From NCBI GenBank assembly GCA_020446045.1, contig JAGRFM010000079.1, positions 1-35,748 of the forward strand: a stretch of DNA of 35,748 nt, read 5' to 3'. Made by a program: the position numbers and the translations under genes. Source of the stretch: Nitrosomonas sp. GTDB lineage: Bacteria > Pseudomonadota > Gammaproteobacteria > Burkholderiales > Nitrosomonadaceae. The first letter of the stretch is position 1, and each line of letters opens with the position of its first letter. Below, in pieces: positions 6,617 through 15,292 of this stretch. The notes below the pieces were generated by a model. The model did not search any database, had not been told where the DNA came from, and worked only from the letters and a program-made list of their open reading frames with translations.

Positions 6617-9187
6617 TCAGGCGTCATCAGTAGTAATACGATTCACGTCTGCTGCTGCCGCGGCGATAGCCGGGTTCTCACCGCCTGCGATAAATGCCCT
6701 GAATTCGTCTCTCGGCATTGGTTTGGCAAACAAAAAACCCTGCCCATAATCACATCCCATCTTAAGGAGCAGATCGCGCTGCTGTTTTGTTTCTATCCCT
6801 TCGGCAACGACTTTGAGCCCCAGTTTATGGGCCATAACAACGATAGCCTCACACAAAGCAAGATCCTCATCCGATTGCGCCAGATTATGAATGAATGACC
6901 GGTCAATCTTCACATAATGGATTTTAAATTTTTTCAGGTAGGACAATGATGAGTAACCGGTTCCAAAATCATCTATGGCAACCTCTATTCCGTATTCCCT
7001 GAAACTTTGAAACTTTTCATAAACACTTACGTTTGCTTTAAGCAAAAGACCTTCTGTTATTTCTACTACGATACCCTTGTTAGAATTTTTTGAATTAAGA
7101 TAGTCCTTCCAACGGCTTCGTGTTTTACTGCCATCAAGAAACTGAATGGGCGACATGTTTACGCTGATTTGAAAATCCGGGGTTAATGTTTCCTGGCAAT
7201 GAACGACTTCATCGGCACTCTGTTTGAATATCCAGTCGCCAAGTTCATGAATTGCGCCTGTCTTTTCAGCAATCGGAATGAACGAAGACGGACTGACAAA
7301 ACCATATTCCGCCGTTTCCCATCGCAACAAGGCTTCTGCCTTGCATATTTTTCCGCTCTGCAATTCCAGTATGGGTTGAAAAAAAGTCATGAATTGATCT
7401 CTTGATAGCGCTTCACGCATCATCTGTATCAACTTTCTTCTTTTAATAGCTGCTTCATGCATTGAAGGCGTAAAAAAACTATAACCACTGCGTCCGTTCT
7501 TTTTTACCGCATACATGGCCTGATCAGCATTCTTGAGCAATTCGGCTCGCGTCATTCCATCGTCGGGACACAGTGTAATACCAATACTGGCCGAAACATT
7601 GATTTTTTCTCGGTCCATTTCAAACGGCATAGCCAGCGTATCAATGATATTCTGCGCAATATTTTCAACCATCGCCGAAGATTCCAATTGAGAAAGAATG
7701 ACTGTGAATTCATCCCCCCCCAATCTGGCTACGGTATCCGATGCACGCAGGCAACTTTTGATTCTTTCTGAAACTTTGACCAATAATTCATCGCCAACAT
7801 GGTGCCCCAGTGCATCATTGATTTCCTTAAAATGATCCAGATCAATGAGAAACAAAGCAATCTGAAACTCACTTCGGTCTAAACTTTTTATGGCCTGTTC
7901 CAGACGATCTGCAAACAACCGGCGATTCGGCAGATTAGTGAGTAAATCGAAATTGGCCTGCTTCCATATCAACGAATCGGCAAATTTTTTCTCTGTAATG
8001 TCCGAGAACTGCGCGACGCGGTATTGCACCGCGCCATTGGCATCAAAAATGGTATCAATGCTTAACCATTCTACATATTCATCTCCGTTTTTTTTGCGAT
8101 TCCAGATTTCACCTTCCCATTTACCCGATTCAACTATTACTTTCCACATTTCCCGATAGAATCTTTTGTTTTGCCTACCAGAATTAAGAATATTGGGATT
8201 TTTTCCCTTAACTTCTTCTAAAGTGTAACCTGTCAACTTGGTAAACATGGGATTGGTCGCAACGATAGAATTGGTACGATCGGTGACCATAATGGCTTCA
8301 CAACTATTCTGATAAACCAATTGAATAATATTTAGCGTCTCTTCATCTTTCTTACGCTTGGTAATGTCCAATAATGTACCGACCATCCATTCCGGTTGGA
8401 TATTTTTGATTCGGCTTACCAGTTTACCCCGGGTTAAAACCCATACCCAGTGACCATCCTTGTGACGCAATCGCATCTCGCAATCATAATACTCACTGCT
8501 TTCAGAAAAATGACCGTCAAGTAATTCCTTTGACTTTGAATGATCATCTGGGTGTATTTGTTGCTTCCATTCATCGAGAGTAAACGATAAAAGCTCTTCC
8601 AGTTGATAGCCTAAAATATATGCAAAACTGGTATCCAAAGCAATGGCGCCTGTCCCGACATTCCATTCCCAGGTTCCCATGCCGGTACCACATAATATAT
8701 TCGTCAGTCGCTGATTGGTTCGATGTAAATCCCGCCTTAAGCACCAGCGATCCATTGCATAGCTGATCATCCTTTCCAGCAGCGCACAATTTAAATCAAC
8801 TTTCGGCAGACAATCTTCAGCACCCAAGCCCGGAATTTCACGTATGATTTTTTTCTCGTCATTTGCAGAACTGACAATAACCGGCGCATAAACAGCCATT
8901 GCCTTTATTTGGCCCAGTGTTTGAGAAATGTCACTATCTTTCAGCGACAAATCCAGAAAAATGATATTGAAGTGTTCGTTCTGCAGGATCTTATTTGCCG
9001 TGGTGATAGTTTCACAACAAATGACTTCCGATCCAGCATAATGTGTTTGATTTAAAACGGCTGTGAATCGTTCAGCGTCAAATGCATTGTCCTCAATTAA
9101 CAGCACATTTAGTGGCTGTTTGTCCAATCCACTGATCGACGATTGTTGATTGTTGGCTAATTTATCGCATTGATATTCATCATTCAT
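6617..9187 (-). CDS. REC-PAS-PAS-GGDEF-EAL cyclic-di-GMP enzyme
   Basis: The 856-residue soluble protein has five domains. REC is about 26-145, with acidic E32/D33, the phospho-acceptor D79 and K129. Two PAS/PAC units lie at about 160-280 and 285-402. A GGDEF domain (about 410-575) has an intact GGDEF at 490-494 and an RxxD inhibitory site (R481-D484). An EAL domain (about 590-835) has EALLRW at 618-623 and DDFGTGYSSLSYL. Both diguanylate cyclase and phosphodiesterase activities are therefore possible. No membrane segment is seen, so it should act in the cytoplasm, with REC taking phosphate from an unidentified histidine kinase. Domains are clear; the direction of c-di-GMP change is not. It is probably transcribed alone, since long gaps flank it. 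Confidence 0.93.
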   Translation of the reverse strand: MNDEYQCDKLANNQQSSISGLDKQPLNVLLIEDNAFDAERFTAVLNQTHYAGSEVICCETITTANKILQNEHFNIIFLDLSLKDSDISQTLGQIKAMAVYAPVIVSSANDEKKIIREIPGLGAEDCLPKVDLNCALLERMISYAMDRWCLRRDLHRTNQRLTNILCGTGMGTWEWNVGTGAIALDTSFAYILGYQLEELLSFTLDEWKQQIHPDDHSKSKELLDGHFSESSEYYDCEMRLRHKDGHWVWVLTRGKLVSRIKNIQPEWMVGTLLDITKRKKDEETLNIIQLVYQNSCEAIMVTDRTNSIVATNPMFTKLTGYTLEEVKGKNPNILNSGRQNKRFYREMWKVIVESGKWEGEIWNRKKNGDEYVEWLSIDTIFDANGAVQYRVAQFSDITEKKFADSLIWKQANFDLLTNLPNRRLFADRLEQAIKSLDRSEFQIALFLIDLDHFKEINDALGHHVGDELLVKVSERIKSCLRASDTVARLGGDEFTVILSQLESSAMVENIAQNIIDTLAMPFEMDREKINVSASIGITLCPDDGMTRAELLKNADQAMYAVKKNGRSGYSFFTPSMHEAAIKRRKLIQMMREALSRDQFMTFFQPILELQSGKICKAEALLRWETAEYGFVSPSSFIPIAEKTGAIHELGDWIFKQSADEVVHCQETLTPDFQISVNMSPIQFLDGSKTRSRWKDYLNSKNSNKGIVVEITEGLLLKANVSVYEKFQSFREYGIEVAIDDFGTGYSSLSYLKKFKIHYVKIDRSFIHNLAQSDEDLALCEAIVVMAHKLGLKVVAEGIETKQQRDLLLKMGCDYGQGFLFAKPMPRDEFRAFIAGGENPAIAAAAADVNRITTDDA

Positions 9188-9312
9188 AACAAAATCAAAT
9201 CATCATCGAGTTTTTAAAATCTTGTTAAAAAATCTGCAACTTAATTCCTATAGATCAGCGATGATGCAAAGAACAGGATGTACGATCAAATGATAAATTC
9301 ACGCACCCATTC

Positions 9313-9326
9313 TTGATTTACATTAA
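9313..9326. promoter_or_regulatory. FNR/CRP-like box upstream of the c-di-GMP gene
   Basis: TTGAT-TTAC-ATTAA matches the FNR consensus TTGATNNNNATCAA in nine of ten specified bases. It lies about 125 bases upstream of the GGDEF-EAL start and about 250 bases upstream of the small open frame at 9574. The site is short and AT-rich, so chance is possible. Confidence 0.25.
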
Positions 9327-9413
9327 CCCTATTCAAGGCAATAATATTGCTTTCACGGTGTCGAGAATCAGTAATGTAGTTTTCACAATGAATCAAGTCA
9401 ACGACAGATTATG

Positions 9414-9431
9414 ACACAATAAACATTGTGT
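9414..9431. promoter_or_regulatory. Short perfect inverted repeat, possible operator
   Basis: ACACAAT-AAAC-ATTGTGT has seven-base arms and a four-base spacer, the size of a dimeric repressor site. It lies between the divergently oriented GGDEF-EAL gene and the small open frame at 9574, so it could serve either. No regulator is assigned. Confidence 0.3.
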
Positions 9432-9503
9432 TAGTGCTTTTCATTTTGTAATTTGTTAACGGATACAGCTTAGCCGGATGCACAGGGTGTGCCTATGAGC
9501 ATT

Positions 9504-9531
9504 GTCACGCGGTTAAAGTGGAGTATCTTCA
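9504..9531 (+). promoter_or_regulatory. Possible promoter for the small open frame or sRNA
   Basis: TTGTCA followed after about 16 bases by TATCTT is a weak sigma70-like pair, roughly 45 bases upstream of the ATG at 9574. It is listed because a strong terminator downstream implies a plus-strand transcript here. Confidence 0.2.
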
Positions 9532-9573
9532 TAGTTCTTTTGCCTGAAAAACAAACAGAATTGTGCATAACAT

Positions 9574-9744
9574 ATGACGACACCCTCCCTTAAAGAAGGG
9601 TATAAGTTGAATAAGACGGATAAATCCTGGTTATTCATGCGATCAATCTACAACCCGACCTGTACAATGTACCCATATTCAGGCGGTACTTCGAGGTCTC
9701 CTCGCATGTTCAGGCTTGATTATTTCCTTATGATGATTGTTTGA
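9574..9744 (+). CDS. Candidate 56-residue small protein ending at a terminator
   Basis: An open frame starts MTTPSLKEGYKLNKT, is basic and tyrosine-rich in the middle (SIYNPTCTMYPYSGGTSRS) and ends hydrophobic with PRMFRLDYFLMMIV. I do not recognise it. Its TGA (9742-9744) touches the first base of a strong terminator stem, which is how a short monocistronic gene would look. Against it: no clear Shine-Dalgarno sequence precedes any of its ATG codons (9574, 9637, 9667), and a frame of this length can arise by chance. Inside it CGAGG-TCT-CCTCG forms a small hairpin, so the transcript could instead be a non-coding RNA. A transcript is more certain than a protein. Confidence 0.4.
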   Translation: MTTPSLKEGYKLNKTDKSWLFMRSIYNPTCTMYPYSGGTSRSPRMFRLDYFLMMIV

Positions 9745-9776
9745 AAGCATCTCCATTTCGGAGATGCTTTTTCTTT
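9744..9776 (+). terminator. Strong intrinsic terminator
   Basis: AAAGCATCTCC (9744-9754) and GGAGATGCTTT (9760-9770) form a perfect 11-base stem with a five-base loop. A T-rich run continues to 9776. It is oriented to end a plus-strand transcript, and the only candidate upstream is the small open frame at 9574. Confidence 0.85.
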
Positions 9777-9784
9777 TCACAGTA

Positions 9785-9925
9785 CTGTTAGAGGGGCTGT
9801 TCTCAATTAGTGAGCTGTTTCTGCCGGCACCCATTTTGGGTCTCAGCAAGGCAGCGTGAGCGTAGTGTAGTCGCTCTACATGAGTGAATGATAACGCTGC
9901 GGAGGACCAAGTTAGCTTTTCAGTG
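9785..9925. repeat. MITE-like structured intergenic element
   Basis: The stretch contains nested inverted repeats: GCAGCGT (9851-9857) with ACGCTGC (9894-9900), and inside it GAGCG (9858-9862) with CGCTC (9872-9876). Just before it ACCCA-TTT-TGGGT makes another small hairpin. No open frame fits, and the composition resembles an insertion-element remnant or MITE more than a promoter region. The borders are approximate. The rest of the gap, to the end of hslU at 10045, shows nothing else I can name. Confidence 0.35.
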
Positions 9926-10044
9926 TACTGGCAAAACAGGGCTTGCAGGCTATGATTATTCCCTTGTCAAAAGCCCTAACACAATCAGTGGCAGGGAAAA
10001 GTTAACCCGCAGGGCGCTCAAAGATTAAATTGAAGGAGTACTGA

Positions 10045-11379
10045 TTACAAGACATACCGCGCCAGGTCTTCGCTCTGAGACAATTCTTCAAGTCGTTCAT
10101 CAACATAAGCGGCATCAATCTCAATCGTTTCCCCACCATGTTTGGGCGCATCGTATGAAATTTCCTCGAGTAATCTTTCCATCACGGTATGCAAACGCCG
10201 GGCGCCGATATTCTCAGTTTTATTATTAACCGAAAAAGCAATCTCCGCCAATCGCTTGATCCCTTCATTGGAGAATTTCAGCGTTACACCTTCTGTGCCT
10301 AACAAGGCCTCATATTGACGAGTCAGGCACGCATCCGTATTCGTTAAAATCTGCTCAAAATCACTAACACTCAAACTGGCAAGTTCCACTCTGATCGGAA
10401 AACGCCCTTGTAATTCCGGAATTAAATCCGAAGGCTTAGTCAAATGAAAGGCGCCACTGGCCACGAACAAAACATGATCGGTCTTGATCATGCCGTATTT
10501 GGTCGAAACGGTCGTTCCTTCGACCAGAGGCAGCAAATCCCGTTGCACGCCCTGACGAGATACTTCACCACTCGAACCACTACCGGAGCGGCTTGTGATT
10601 TTGTCGATTTCATCCAGGAAGACAATGCCATTTTGTTCAACATTATGAATAGCATTAATTTTAAGCTCTTCATCGTTAATCATTTTGGCGGCTTCTTCCT
10701 CGACGAGGATTTTCTTAGCTTCACGTATGGTTAAACGTCGCGACCGCTTTTTTTCACTGCTAAAATTTTGAAACATCCCTTGGATCTGTGACGTTAAATC
10801 CTCCATACCCGGTGGTGCGAAAATCTCCATATTGGCCCTGGGGGCTGCAACTTCGATATCGATTTCCTTGTCATCCAGACCACCTTCGCGCAACATCTTG
10901 CGAAACTTCTGCCGTGTCGAATTATCCTGTTCGGTTGGACTGGTTGGAGAATCAAAGCCACGTGCCGCGGGTAATAATGCATCCAGAATGCGTTCTTCAG
11001 CAGCATCTTCAGCAAGCGGCAATCTTTTTCTGGTTTCTTTCTCGCGTGCTTGTTTAATGGCTGTCTCCACCAAATCCCGAATAATCGAATCCACATCGCG
11101 ACCGACATAGCCCACTTCAGTGAATTTTGTCGCTTCTATTTTGATGAACGGCGCATCCGCCAGTTTGGCAAGCCGCCGGGCAATTTCAGTCTTGCCGACA
11201 CCTGTCGGACCGATCATCAAAATATTTTTTGGCGTAATTTCCTGACGCAAAGGATCAGAAATTTGCTGCCTGCGCCAACGGTTTCTAAGTGCAATGGCAA
11301 CTGCACGTTTGGCCAAATTTTGGCCAATAATATGCTTATCCAGTTCGTGGACAATTTCCTGGGGTGTCATCTGGGACAT
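10045..11379 (-). CDS. hslU: ATP-dependent protease ATPase subunit HslU
   Basis: HslU is the AAA+ unfoldase that feeds proteins to the HslV peptidase in the cytoplasm. The 444-residue protein matches the family length. It has Walker A GPTGVGKT (57-64), the substrate-gripping pore loop GYVG (90-93), Walker B IVFLDEID (252-259), and the C-terminal tail LARYVL that docks into HslV. The insertion (I) domain lies at about 110-240. The gene follows hslV after 59 bases; a hairpin spans that junction. Together they form a heat-shock-type two-gene unit. No clear terminator follows the stop. Confidence 0.98.
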   Translation of the reverse strand: MSQMTPQEIVHELDKHIIGQNLAKRAVAIALRNRWRRQQISDPLRQEITPKNILMIGPTGVGKTEIARRLAKLADAPFIKIEATKFTEVGYVGRDVDSIIRDLVETAIKQAREKETRKRLPLAEDAAEERILDALLPAARGFDSPTSPTEQDNSTRQKFRKMLREGGLDDKEIDIEVAAPRANMEIFAPPGMEDLTSQIQGMFQNFSSEKKRSRRLTIREAKKILVEEEAAKMINDEELKINAIHNVEQNGIVFLDEIDKITSRSGSGSSGEVSRQGVQRDLLPLVEGTTVSTKYGMIKTDHVLFVASGAFHLTKPSDLIPELQGRFPIRVELASLSVSDFEQILTNTDACLTRQYEALLGTEGVTLKFSNEGIKRLAEIAFSVNNKTENIGARRLHTVMERLLEEISYDAPKHGGETIEIDAAYVDERLEELSQSEDLARYVL

Positions 11380-11429
11380 GGTATTTTTTAATCAGATATC
11401 TGTTATTGTGAGGAACGAAAAATGAGTAC

Positions 11430-11454
11430 TGAAACAATTCAGTTGATTGTTTCA
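11430..11454 (-). promoter_or_regulatory. Hairpin at the hslV-hslU junction
   Basis: TGAAACAAT and ATTGTTTCA pair perfectly (nine bases, seven-base loop). On the minus strand the stem covers the last codons and the stop of hslV, and a short T-run follows (CATTTTT). It could be a weak attenuator or an mRNA-stability hairpin that sets the HslV to HslU ratio. It is AT-rich, so a strong terminator is unlikely. Confidence 0.4.
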
Positions 11455-11960
11455 ATGGTATGATCCTGGTTGGTATAAATACATAAATCTCCCGCTATCG
11501 TCAGTGCCTTGCTGACTATATCTTTAGGCGGCAAATCAGTATTTTCCAGCAATGCACGAGCAGCGGCATGTGCATAAGAACCGCCACTGCCAATCGCTGC
11601 CAGTCCATATTCCGGCTCAATCACATCACCCGCACCGGTAATGATCAGTGTTGCTTCTTCACTGGCGACAACCAGCATAGCCTCCAGTCTGCGCAGAATA
11701 CGGTCAGTCCGCCAATCCTTCGCCAGTTCAACTGCTGAGCGCATCAAATGACCATGATGCGCCTCCAGCTTGCCTTCAAACCGCTCAAATAAGGTAAACG
11801 CATCGGCCGTTCCGCCGGCGAATCCGGCCAGTATCTTGTCGTGATAAAGTCTGCGAACTTTTCTTGCACTGGACTTGGCGACCACTGCACCAAGCGTCAC
11901 CTGGCCGTCACCCCCCAATGCAACCTGCTTTCCTCGCCTTGCTGATACGATTGTAGTCAT
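11439..11960 (-). CDS. hslV: ATP-dependent protease peptidase subunit HslV
   Basis: HslV is the proteasome-like N-terminal threonine peptidase of the HslUV complex. The 173-residue protein starts [20 protein letters not shown]; after removal of Met, T2 is the nucleophile, as in E. coli. GDGQVTLG and the [16 protein letters not shown] block are family hallmarks. hslU follows. A TATAAT-like box (11994-11989 on the minus strand) lies about 30 bases upstream of the start. That suggests a promoter separate from xerC, although its -35 match is poor. Confidence 0.98.
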   Translation of the reverse strand: MTTIVSARRGKQVALGGDGQVTLGAVVAKSSARKVRRLYHDKILAGFAGGTADAFTLFERFEGKLEAHHGHLMRSAVELAKDWRTDRILRRLEAMLVVASEEATLIITGAGDVIEPEYGLAAIGSGGSYAHAAARALLENTDLPPKDIVSKALTIAGDLCIYTNQDHTIETIN

Positions 11961-11988
11961 TACGTTTAAATCTATATAAATAGTGTGG

Positions 11989-11994
11989 ATTATA
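11989..11994 (-). promoter_or_regulatory. Perfect -10 box in front of hslVU
   Basis: TATAAT on the minus strand lies about 30 bases before the hslV start. The -35 region 17 bases further up (TAGAGT) is weak. No good sigma32 match with correct spacing was found, so heat-shock control is not supported by eye. Confidence 0.3.
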
Positions 11995-12100
11995 CCGTAT
12001 AACGGGCTAGTACTCTATCCATGTGATATAGTCAGGCACAGCGTTACCAATGTGTTATGCAATAAGCCGCAGCACACAGGAAAGGGTCGTTCTCTTTTCA

Positions 12101-12125
12101 AGTACTGCAACGCAGTTGCAGTACT
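12101..12125. repeat. Perfect 11-base hairpin between xerC and hslV
   Basis: AGTACTGCAAC-GCA-GTTGCAGTACT is a perfect inverted repeat with a three-base loop, about 33 bases beyond the xerC stop. Neither strand has a T-run after it, so it is not a standard intrinsic terminator. It may be an RNA-processing or stability hairpin at the end of the long dcw-dapF-xerC transcript, or a protein site. Confidence 0.5.
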
Positions 12126-12157
12126 CCACGGATTCACAGCTTGTTAGTAGCGTCACC

Positions 12158-13048
12158 CTATTTTTTTCTAGCACGCGGATGCGCTGCATCATAGACTTTG
12201 GTGAGATGTTGAAAATCCAGATGTGTATAGACTTGTGTTGAAGTGATATGCGCATGCCCCAGCATTTCCTGAACAGCGCGCAAATCCCCACTGGACTGCA
12301 ATACATGCGAGGCAAAAGAATGGCGCAACATATGCGGATGAACATTTTGATGCAACCCTTGTTGCCTGCTTCGCCCTTTCAATCGATGACTGATTGTTCT
12401 TGAACTGATGGCTTTGCCGCGCTGTGACAGGAAAAGCGCATCTTCTTCCGGCTTGATCATAGTACTCCGACGTTCCAGCCAGCCTTTCAATGCTTCCAAC
12501 GCTTTTTTTCCAACCGGGACAATACGCGCTTTGCCACCTTTTCCCAGAACACGCACAGTTTCTTCCTGAAAATCGATATCGTTCGGCTTTAGCTGCGTTA
12601 ATTCAGCCAGGCGCAGCCCTGAAGAATAAAACAATTCGAGCATGGCCCGATCGCGCACTGCAAGCACATCAATCGTGGTAAAGGATAATAACTGCGCCGT
12701 TTGGTCCGGTGATAACACTCCGGGAAGCTTTTTGGGCGACCGGGGTACACGCAGCCCTTCGCACGGATTATGCTGGAATCGGTGATCGCGGATCAAATAA
12801 TGATAAAAACGGCGCCAGGCAGACAGCATGCGCGCCAGACTTCTACCCGACAAACCTTTACTGAACAGTTGCGCGATGACCAGCCGTATTTGGTTCGATT
12901 GAACCTGATCCAATGATTTTTCGGTTAAATGCTTCAGTAATACCCGTATATCACGGGCATAATTCTTCCAGGTGTGCGGCGATAAACGCCGCTCGTAAGC
13001 CAGATGGTCGATAAACGCCTGAACCAGTTGTTCAGCTGTTCGGGTCAT
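12158..13048 (-). CDS. xerC: Tyrosine recombinase XerC
   Basis: XerC acts with XerD at the dif site to resolve chromosome dimers. From the ATG at 13048 the protein is 296 residues, near the family's 298. Numbered from the longer GTG start at 13063, the catalytic residues are R151 (SSGLRLAEL), H244 and R247 (HPHMLRHSF), H270 (LGHAHI) and the nucleophile Y279 (STQVYTHLD). The N-terminal SAM-like domain covers about the first 100 residues. I prefer 13048, which has AGAAGA just upstream. It overlaps the end of the DUF484 gene, an arrangement common downstream of dapF in Beta- and Gammaproteobacteria. No dif site was seen in the window. Confidence 0.96.
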   Translation of the reverse strand: MTRTAEQLVQAFIDHLAYERRLSPHTWKNYARDIRVLLKHLTEKSLDQVQSNQIRLVIAQLFSKGLSGRSLARMLSAWRRFYHYLIRDHRFQHNPCEGLRVPRSPKKLPGVLSPDQTAQLLSFTTIDVLAVRDRAMLELFYSSGLRLAELTQLKPNDIDFQEETVRVLGKGGKARIVPVGKKALEALKGWLERRSTMIKPEEDALFLSQRGKAISSRTISHRLKGRSRQQGLHQNVHPHMLRHSFASHVLQSSGDLRAVQEMLGHAHITSTQVYTHLDFQHLTKVYDAAHPRARKK

Positions 13049-13736
13049 CTGATTCTTCTGCACCTGAAGTGTTATTTGTACCCTGCTCTAGGTCGTAGCG
13101 TGCCATGGTGGCACCAATCAAATCGCCCAGCCGTTTTAAATGCAATGTTCCCATGTCGGCGTAGAATCGTTCCAACTCCGGACTTGCCAGAACCATTATT
13201 CCTATTGTCTGTGTTGTCCGTAGCGGAATCATGGAAAATGATTTCAAATGCGCTTTTGACTCACCGAATAATTCTTTTATCGCGTCGGCGACATGACCAC
13301 CGCAATAAGGCTGCGTAAGGCTCTCAGCGATAGCATGGATATCTTCGCTGACCGCGGAAAATTCAGCGCAACCTTCATGCTGACTATTCAATCCCCACAA
13401 ACGTATAACAAAATTGGGAATCGCAAAATCTTCACCTAAGCTGTATTCCAGGTTACTGACAAATTCCTTGAAATTGAGCGATGTCAGCATTGCAATGGTT
13501 AATCGATGCATTTTCTCGCCTATTGCATCATTTTCTTCGCCGAAGCTGATCAACTCGAGCATCTTGTCTTGCAATATCTTGTTTTTATCCCTGATTGCCA
13601 ACGCCTGTCGTTCTTGCAACGAAACAACCTTGTCTTCCTGCGAATAAGAGAACTGCAAATCCGCTAACAGTTCAGTATTTTCTTCAAAGAAATCGGGATT
13701 ATCTTTGAGATACTGGACAACATTTTCCGGGGTCAT
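13032..13736 (-). CDS. DUF484 family protein (GAF-like)
   Basis: The 234-residue protein begins MTPENVVQYLKDNPDFFEEN, the conserved N-terminus of DUF484, followed by a predicted coiled coil (about 30-75). A GAF-like domain from about 85 to 210 includes SMIPLRTTQTIGIMVLASPE. The biochemical role is not established. Its steady place between dapF and xerC in Proteobacteria is the main clue, and it has been linked only by context to cell division or recombination. It lies 29 bases after dapF and overlaps xerC, so it should be co-transcribed with both. Confidence 0.9.
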   Translation of the reverse strand: MTPENVVQYLKDNPDFFEENTELLADLQFSYSQEDKVVSLQERQALAIRDKNKILQDKMLELISFGEENDAIGEKMHRLTIAMLTSLNFKEFVSNLEYSLGEDFAIPNFVIRLWGLNSQHEGCAEFSAVSEDIHAIAESLTQPYCGGHVADAIKELFGESKAHLKSFSMIPLRTTQTIGIMVLASPELERFYADMGTLHLKRLGDLIGATMARYDLEQGTNNTSGAEESDDPNS

Positions 13737-13765
13737 TGATTTATCCTTCGATTAGTCAAACTATC

Positions 13766-14593
13766 CTACAAATTGATTTCACCTTCAAAAACCGTAACCG
13801 CGGGGCCAATCATGAAGACTGGCGCACCCTCACCTGCCCAACTGATACTCAGGCTGCCACCACGTGTACTAACGGTTACCGGCGCATCTATCAAACCTTG
13901 CCGAATACCGGCCACTGCTGCCGCACATGCGCCTGTGCCACAAGCCAGAGTCTCGCCTGCACCGCGCTCATAAACCCGCAATCGGATATGTTGTCGATCC
14001 ATCACCTGCATATAACCAACATTCACACGCTTGGGAAAACGCGGATGCGTTTCAATTAACGCACCTTCGGTACAAACGGGGGCAGCCTCCAGATCTGTTA
14101 CAACACGCACAGCATGCGGGTTACCCATCGACAATGCACTGATTTGTACACATGCTCCCTGCACATCGAGATCATAGATTAATGCTCGCTTCTCGGCAAT
14201 AAACGGAATATTCGCGGGTTCAAATTCCGGGATGCCCATATTCACTTTAACTTCACCGTTATGCTGTAGCTCGGGCATGATCAGACCACTTAATGTTTCA
14301 ACACTCACCTGGCGCTTTTGCGTCAGGCCATGATCATGAACATAACGCACGAAGCAGCGCGCACCGTTGCCGCACTGTTCCACTTCACCGCCATCGGCAT
14401 TATAAATGCGGTAAAAAAAATCCGCGTCACCGGCCGAACGCTCAACCAGTAGAATTTGATCGCAGCCAATACCGAAATGCCGGTCTGCGATAAAGCGAAT
14501 TTGGTCTCGATTGAGTACAACAGACTGATTAATCGCATCAATGACCACAAAATCGTTGCCAAGCCCCTGCATTTTGGTGAATTTTATTTTCAT
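13766..14593 (-). CDS. dapF: Diaminopimelate epimerase
   Basis: DapF converts LL-diaminopimelate to the meso form for lysine and peptidoglycan synthesis. The 275-residue protein has both catalytic cysteines: C74 in EQCGNGARC and C218 in [11 protein letters not shown]. The N-terminus [17 protein letters not shown] is the family signature and sets the start. It supplies the meso-diaminopimelate that MurE, encoded in the same block, adds to the stem peptide. It lies 34 bases after the GNAT gene and precedes the DUF484 gene. Confidence 0.98.
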   Translation of the reverse strand: MKIKFTKMQGLGNDFVVIDAINQSVVLNRDQIRFIADRHFGIGCDQILLVERSAGDADFFYRIYNADGGEVEQCGNGARCFVRYVHDHGLTQKRQVSVETLSGLIMPELQHNGEVKVNMGIPEFEPANIPFIAEKRALIYDLDVQGACVQISALSMGNPHAVRVVTDLEAAPVCTEGALIETHPRFPKRVNVGYMQVMDRQHIRLRVYERGAGETLACGTGACAAAVAGIRQGLIDAPVTVSTRGGSLSISWAGEGAPVFMIGPAVTVFEGEINL

Positions 14594-14627
14594 CCGAGAA
14601 ATTGAATTCGGTTGTATCCAGTATCTA

Positions 14628-15125
14628 TCAAGGCGTCATCGCCATCAAATAATCATTCATAAAAAAACCACCACCAATATCTACCACGCTATCTCCCATG
14701 ATTTCAAACCCGTAGCGCCGGTAAGCATGTATCGCCGAATGATTTTGCTTGTTAACCGTCAGGATCAATGTGCTGCATGCAATGTCCTGCATGATGGTTA
14801 CCGCATCGTCAATGAACATTTTCCCATAGCCTTTGCGGTGATGTTCGTGTTGAATATAAAGCTTGTCTATTTTTAGCTCGTCCGCCTGCCGGGTAAGCAT
14901 GCAACACGAAAAACCGATAATCGTGTCTTTGACGGTCAGTTTCCTCCACCAGATTTTCTCATCACCCAGTTGCGCTTGAATTACCGACGGCGTGTAGCGT
15001 TGCTTCAACATGTAATCAATTTGATCCGGCGATAGCAATACCCGATATTGACGAAGCCATATTTTTCTGGCCAGACATGAAATTTCAGTGGCATTTTCAT
15101 GATTAACCGGTTGAATCTGAGACAT
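14628..15125 (-). CDS. GNAT-family N-acetyltransferase
   Basis: The 165-residue protein is a single GNAT domain. The acetyl-CoA-binding motif A is [17 protein letters not shown] (about 86-102), with the R.G.G turn as HRKGYG. Motif B follows in [19 protein letters not shown] (about 124-142), as in RimI-like enzymes. It would move acetyl from acetyl-CoA to an amine; the substrate cannot be predicted. It lies 167 bases after ftsZ and 34 bases before dapF, the place where lpxC follows ftsZ in E. coli. Whether it is transcribed with ftsZ is unclear because of that gap. Confidence 0.88.
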   Translation of the reverse strand: MSQIQPVNHENATEISCLARKIWLRQYRVLLSPDQIDYMLKQRYTPSVIQAQLGDEKIWWRKLTVKDTIIGFSCCMLTRQADELKIDKLYIQHEHHRKGYGKMFIDDAVTIMQDIACSTLILTVNKQNHSAIHAYRRYGFEIMGDSVVDIGGGFFMNDYLMAMTP

Positions 15126-15292
15126 TTGACGGCCTATCTGTCAACCAAACAGCGAATCACAGTTAATAAGCATCTACCGGAAAATACCGATCAGACATCA
15201 TCAACTGATCTGAAATGCTCTTTTCCATTTCGAAATTTACATTCCAGACCAGTTGTTGGCCTGACAATCCGTTTCTCAGAAACTCGACGCTG

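Noticed and set aside
9500-9780. 6S RNA or SRP RNA gene ending at the terminator
   Set aside because: The conserved 4.5S core and the long closing stem with bubble of 6S RNA are not visible.
11995-12110. Sigma32 heat-shock promoter for hslVU
   Set aside because: CTTGAA occurs just after the 11-base hairpin, but no CCCCAT-like -10 element is found at the right distance.
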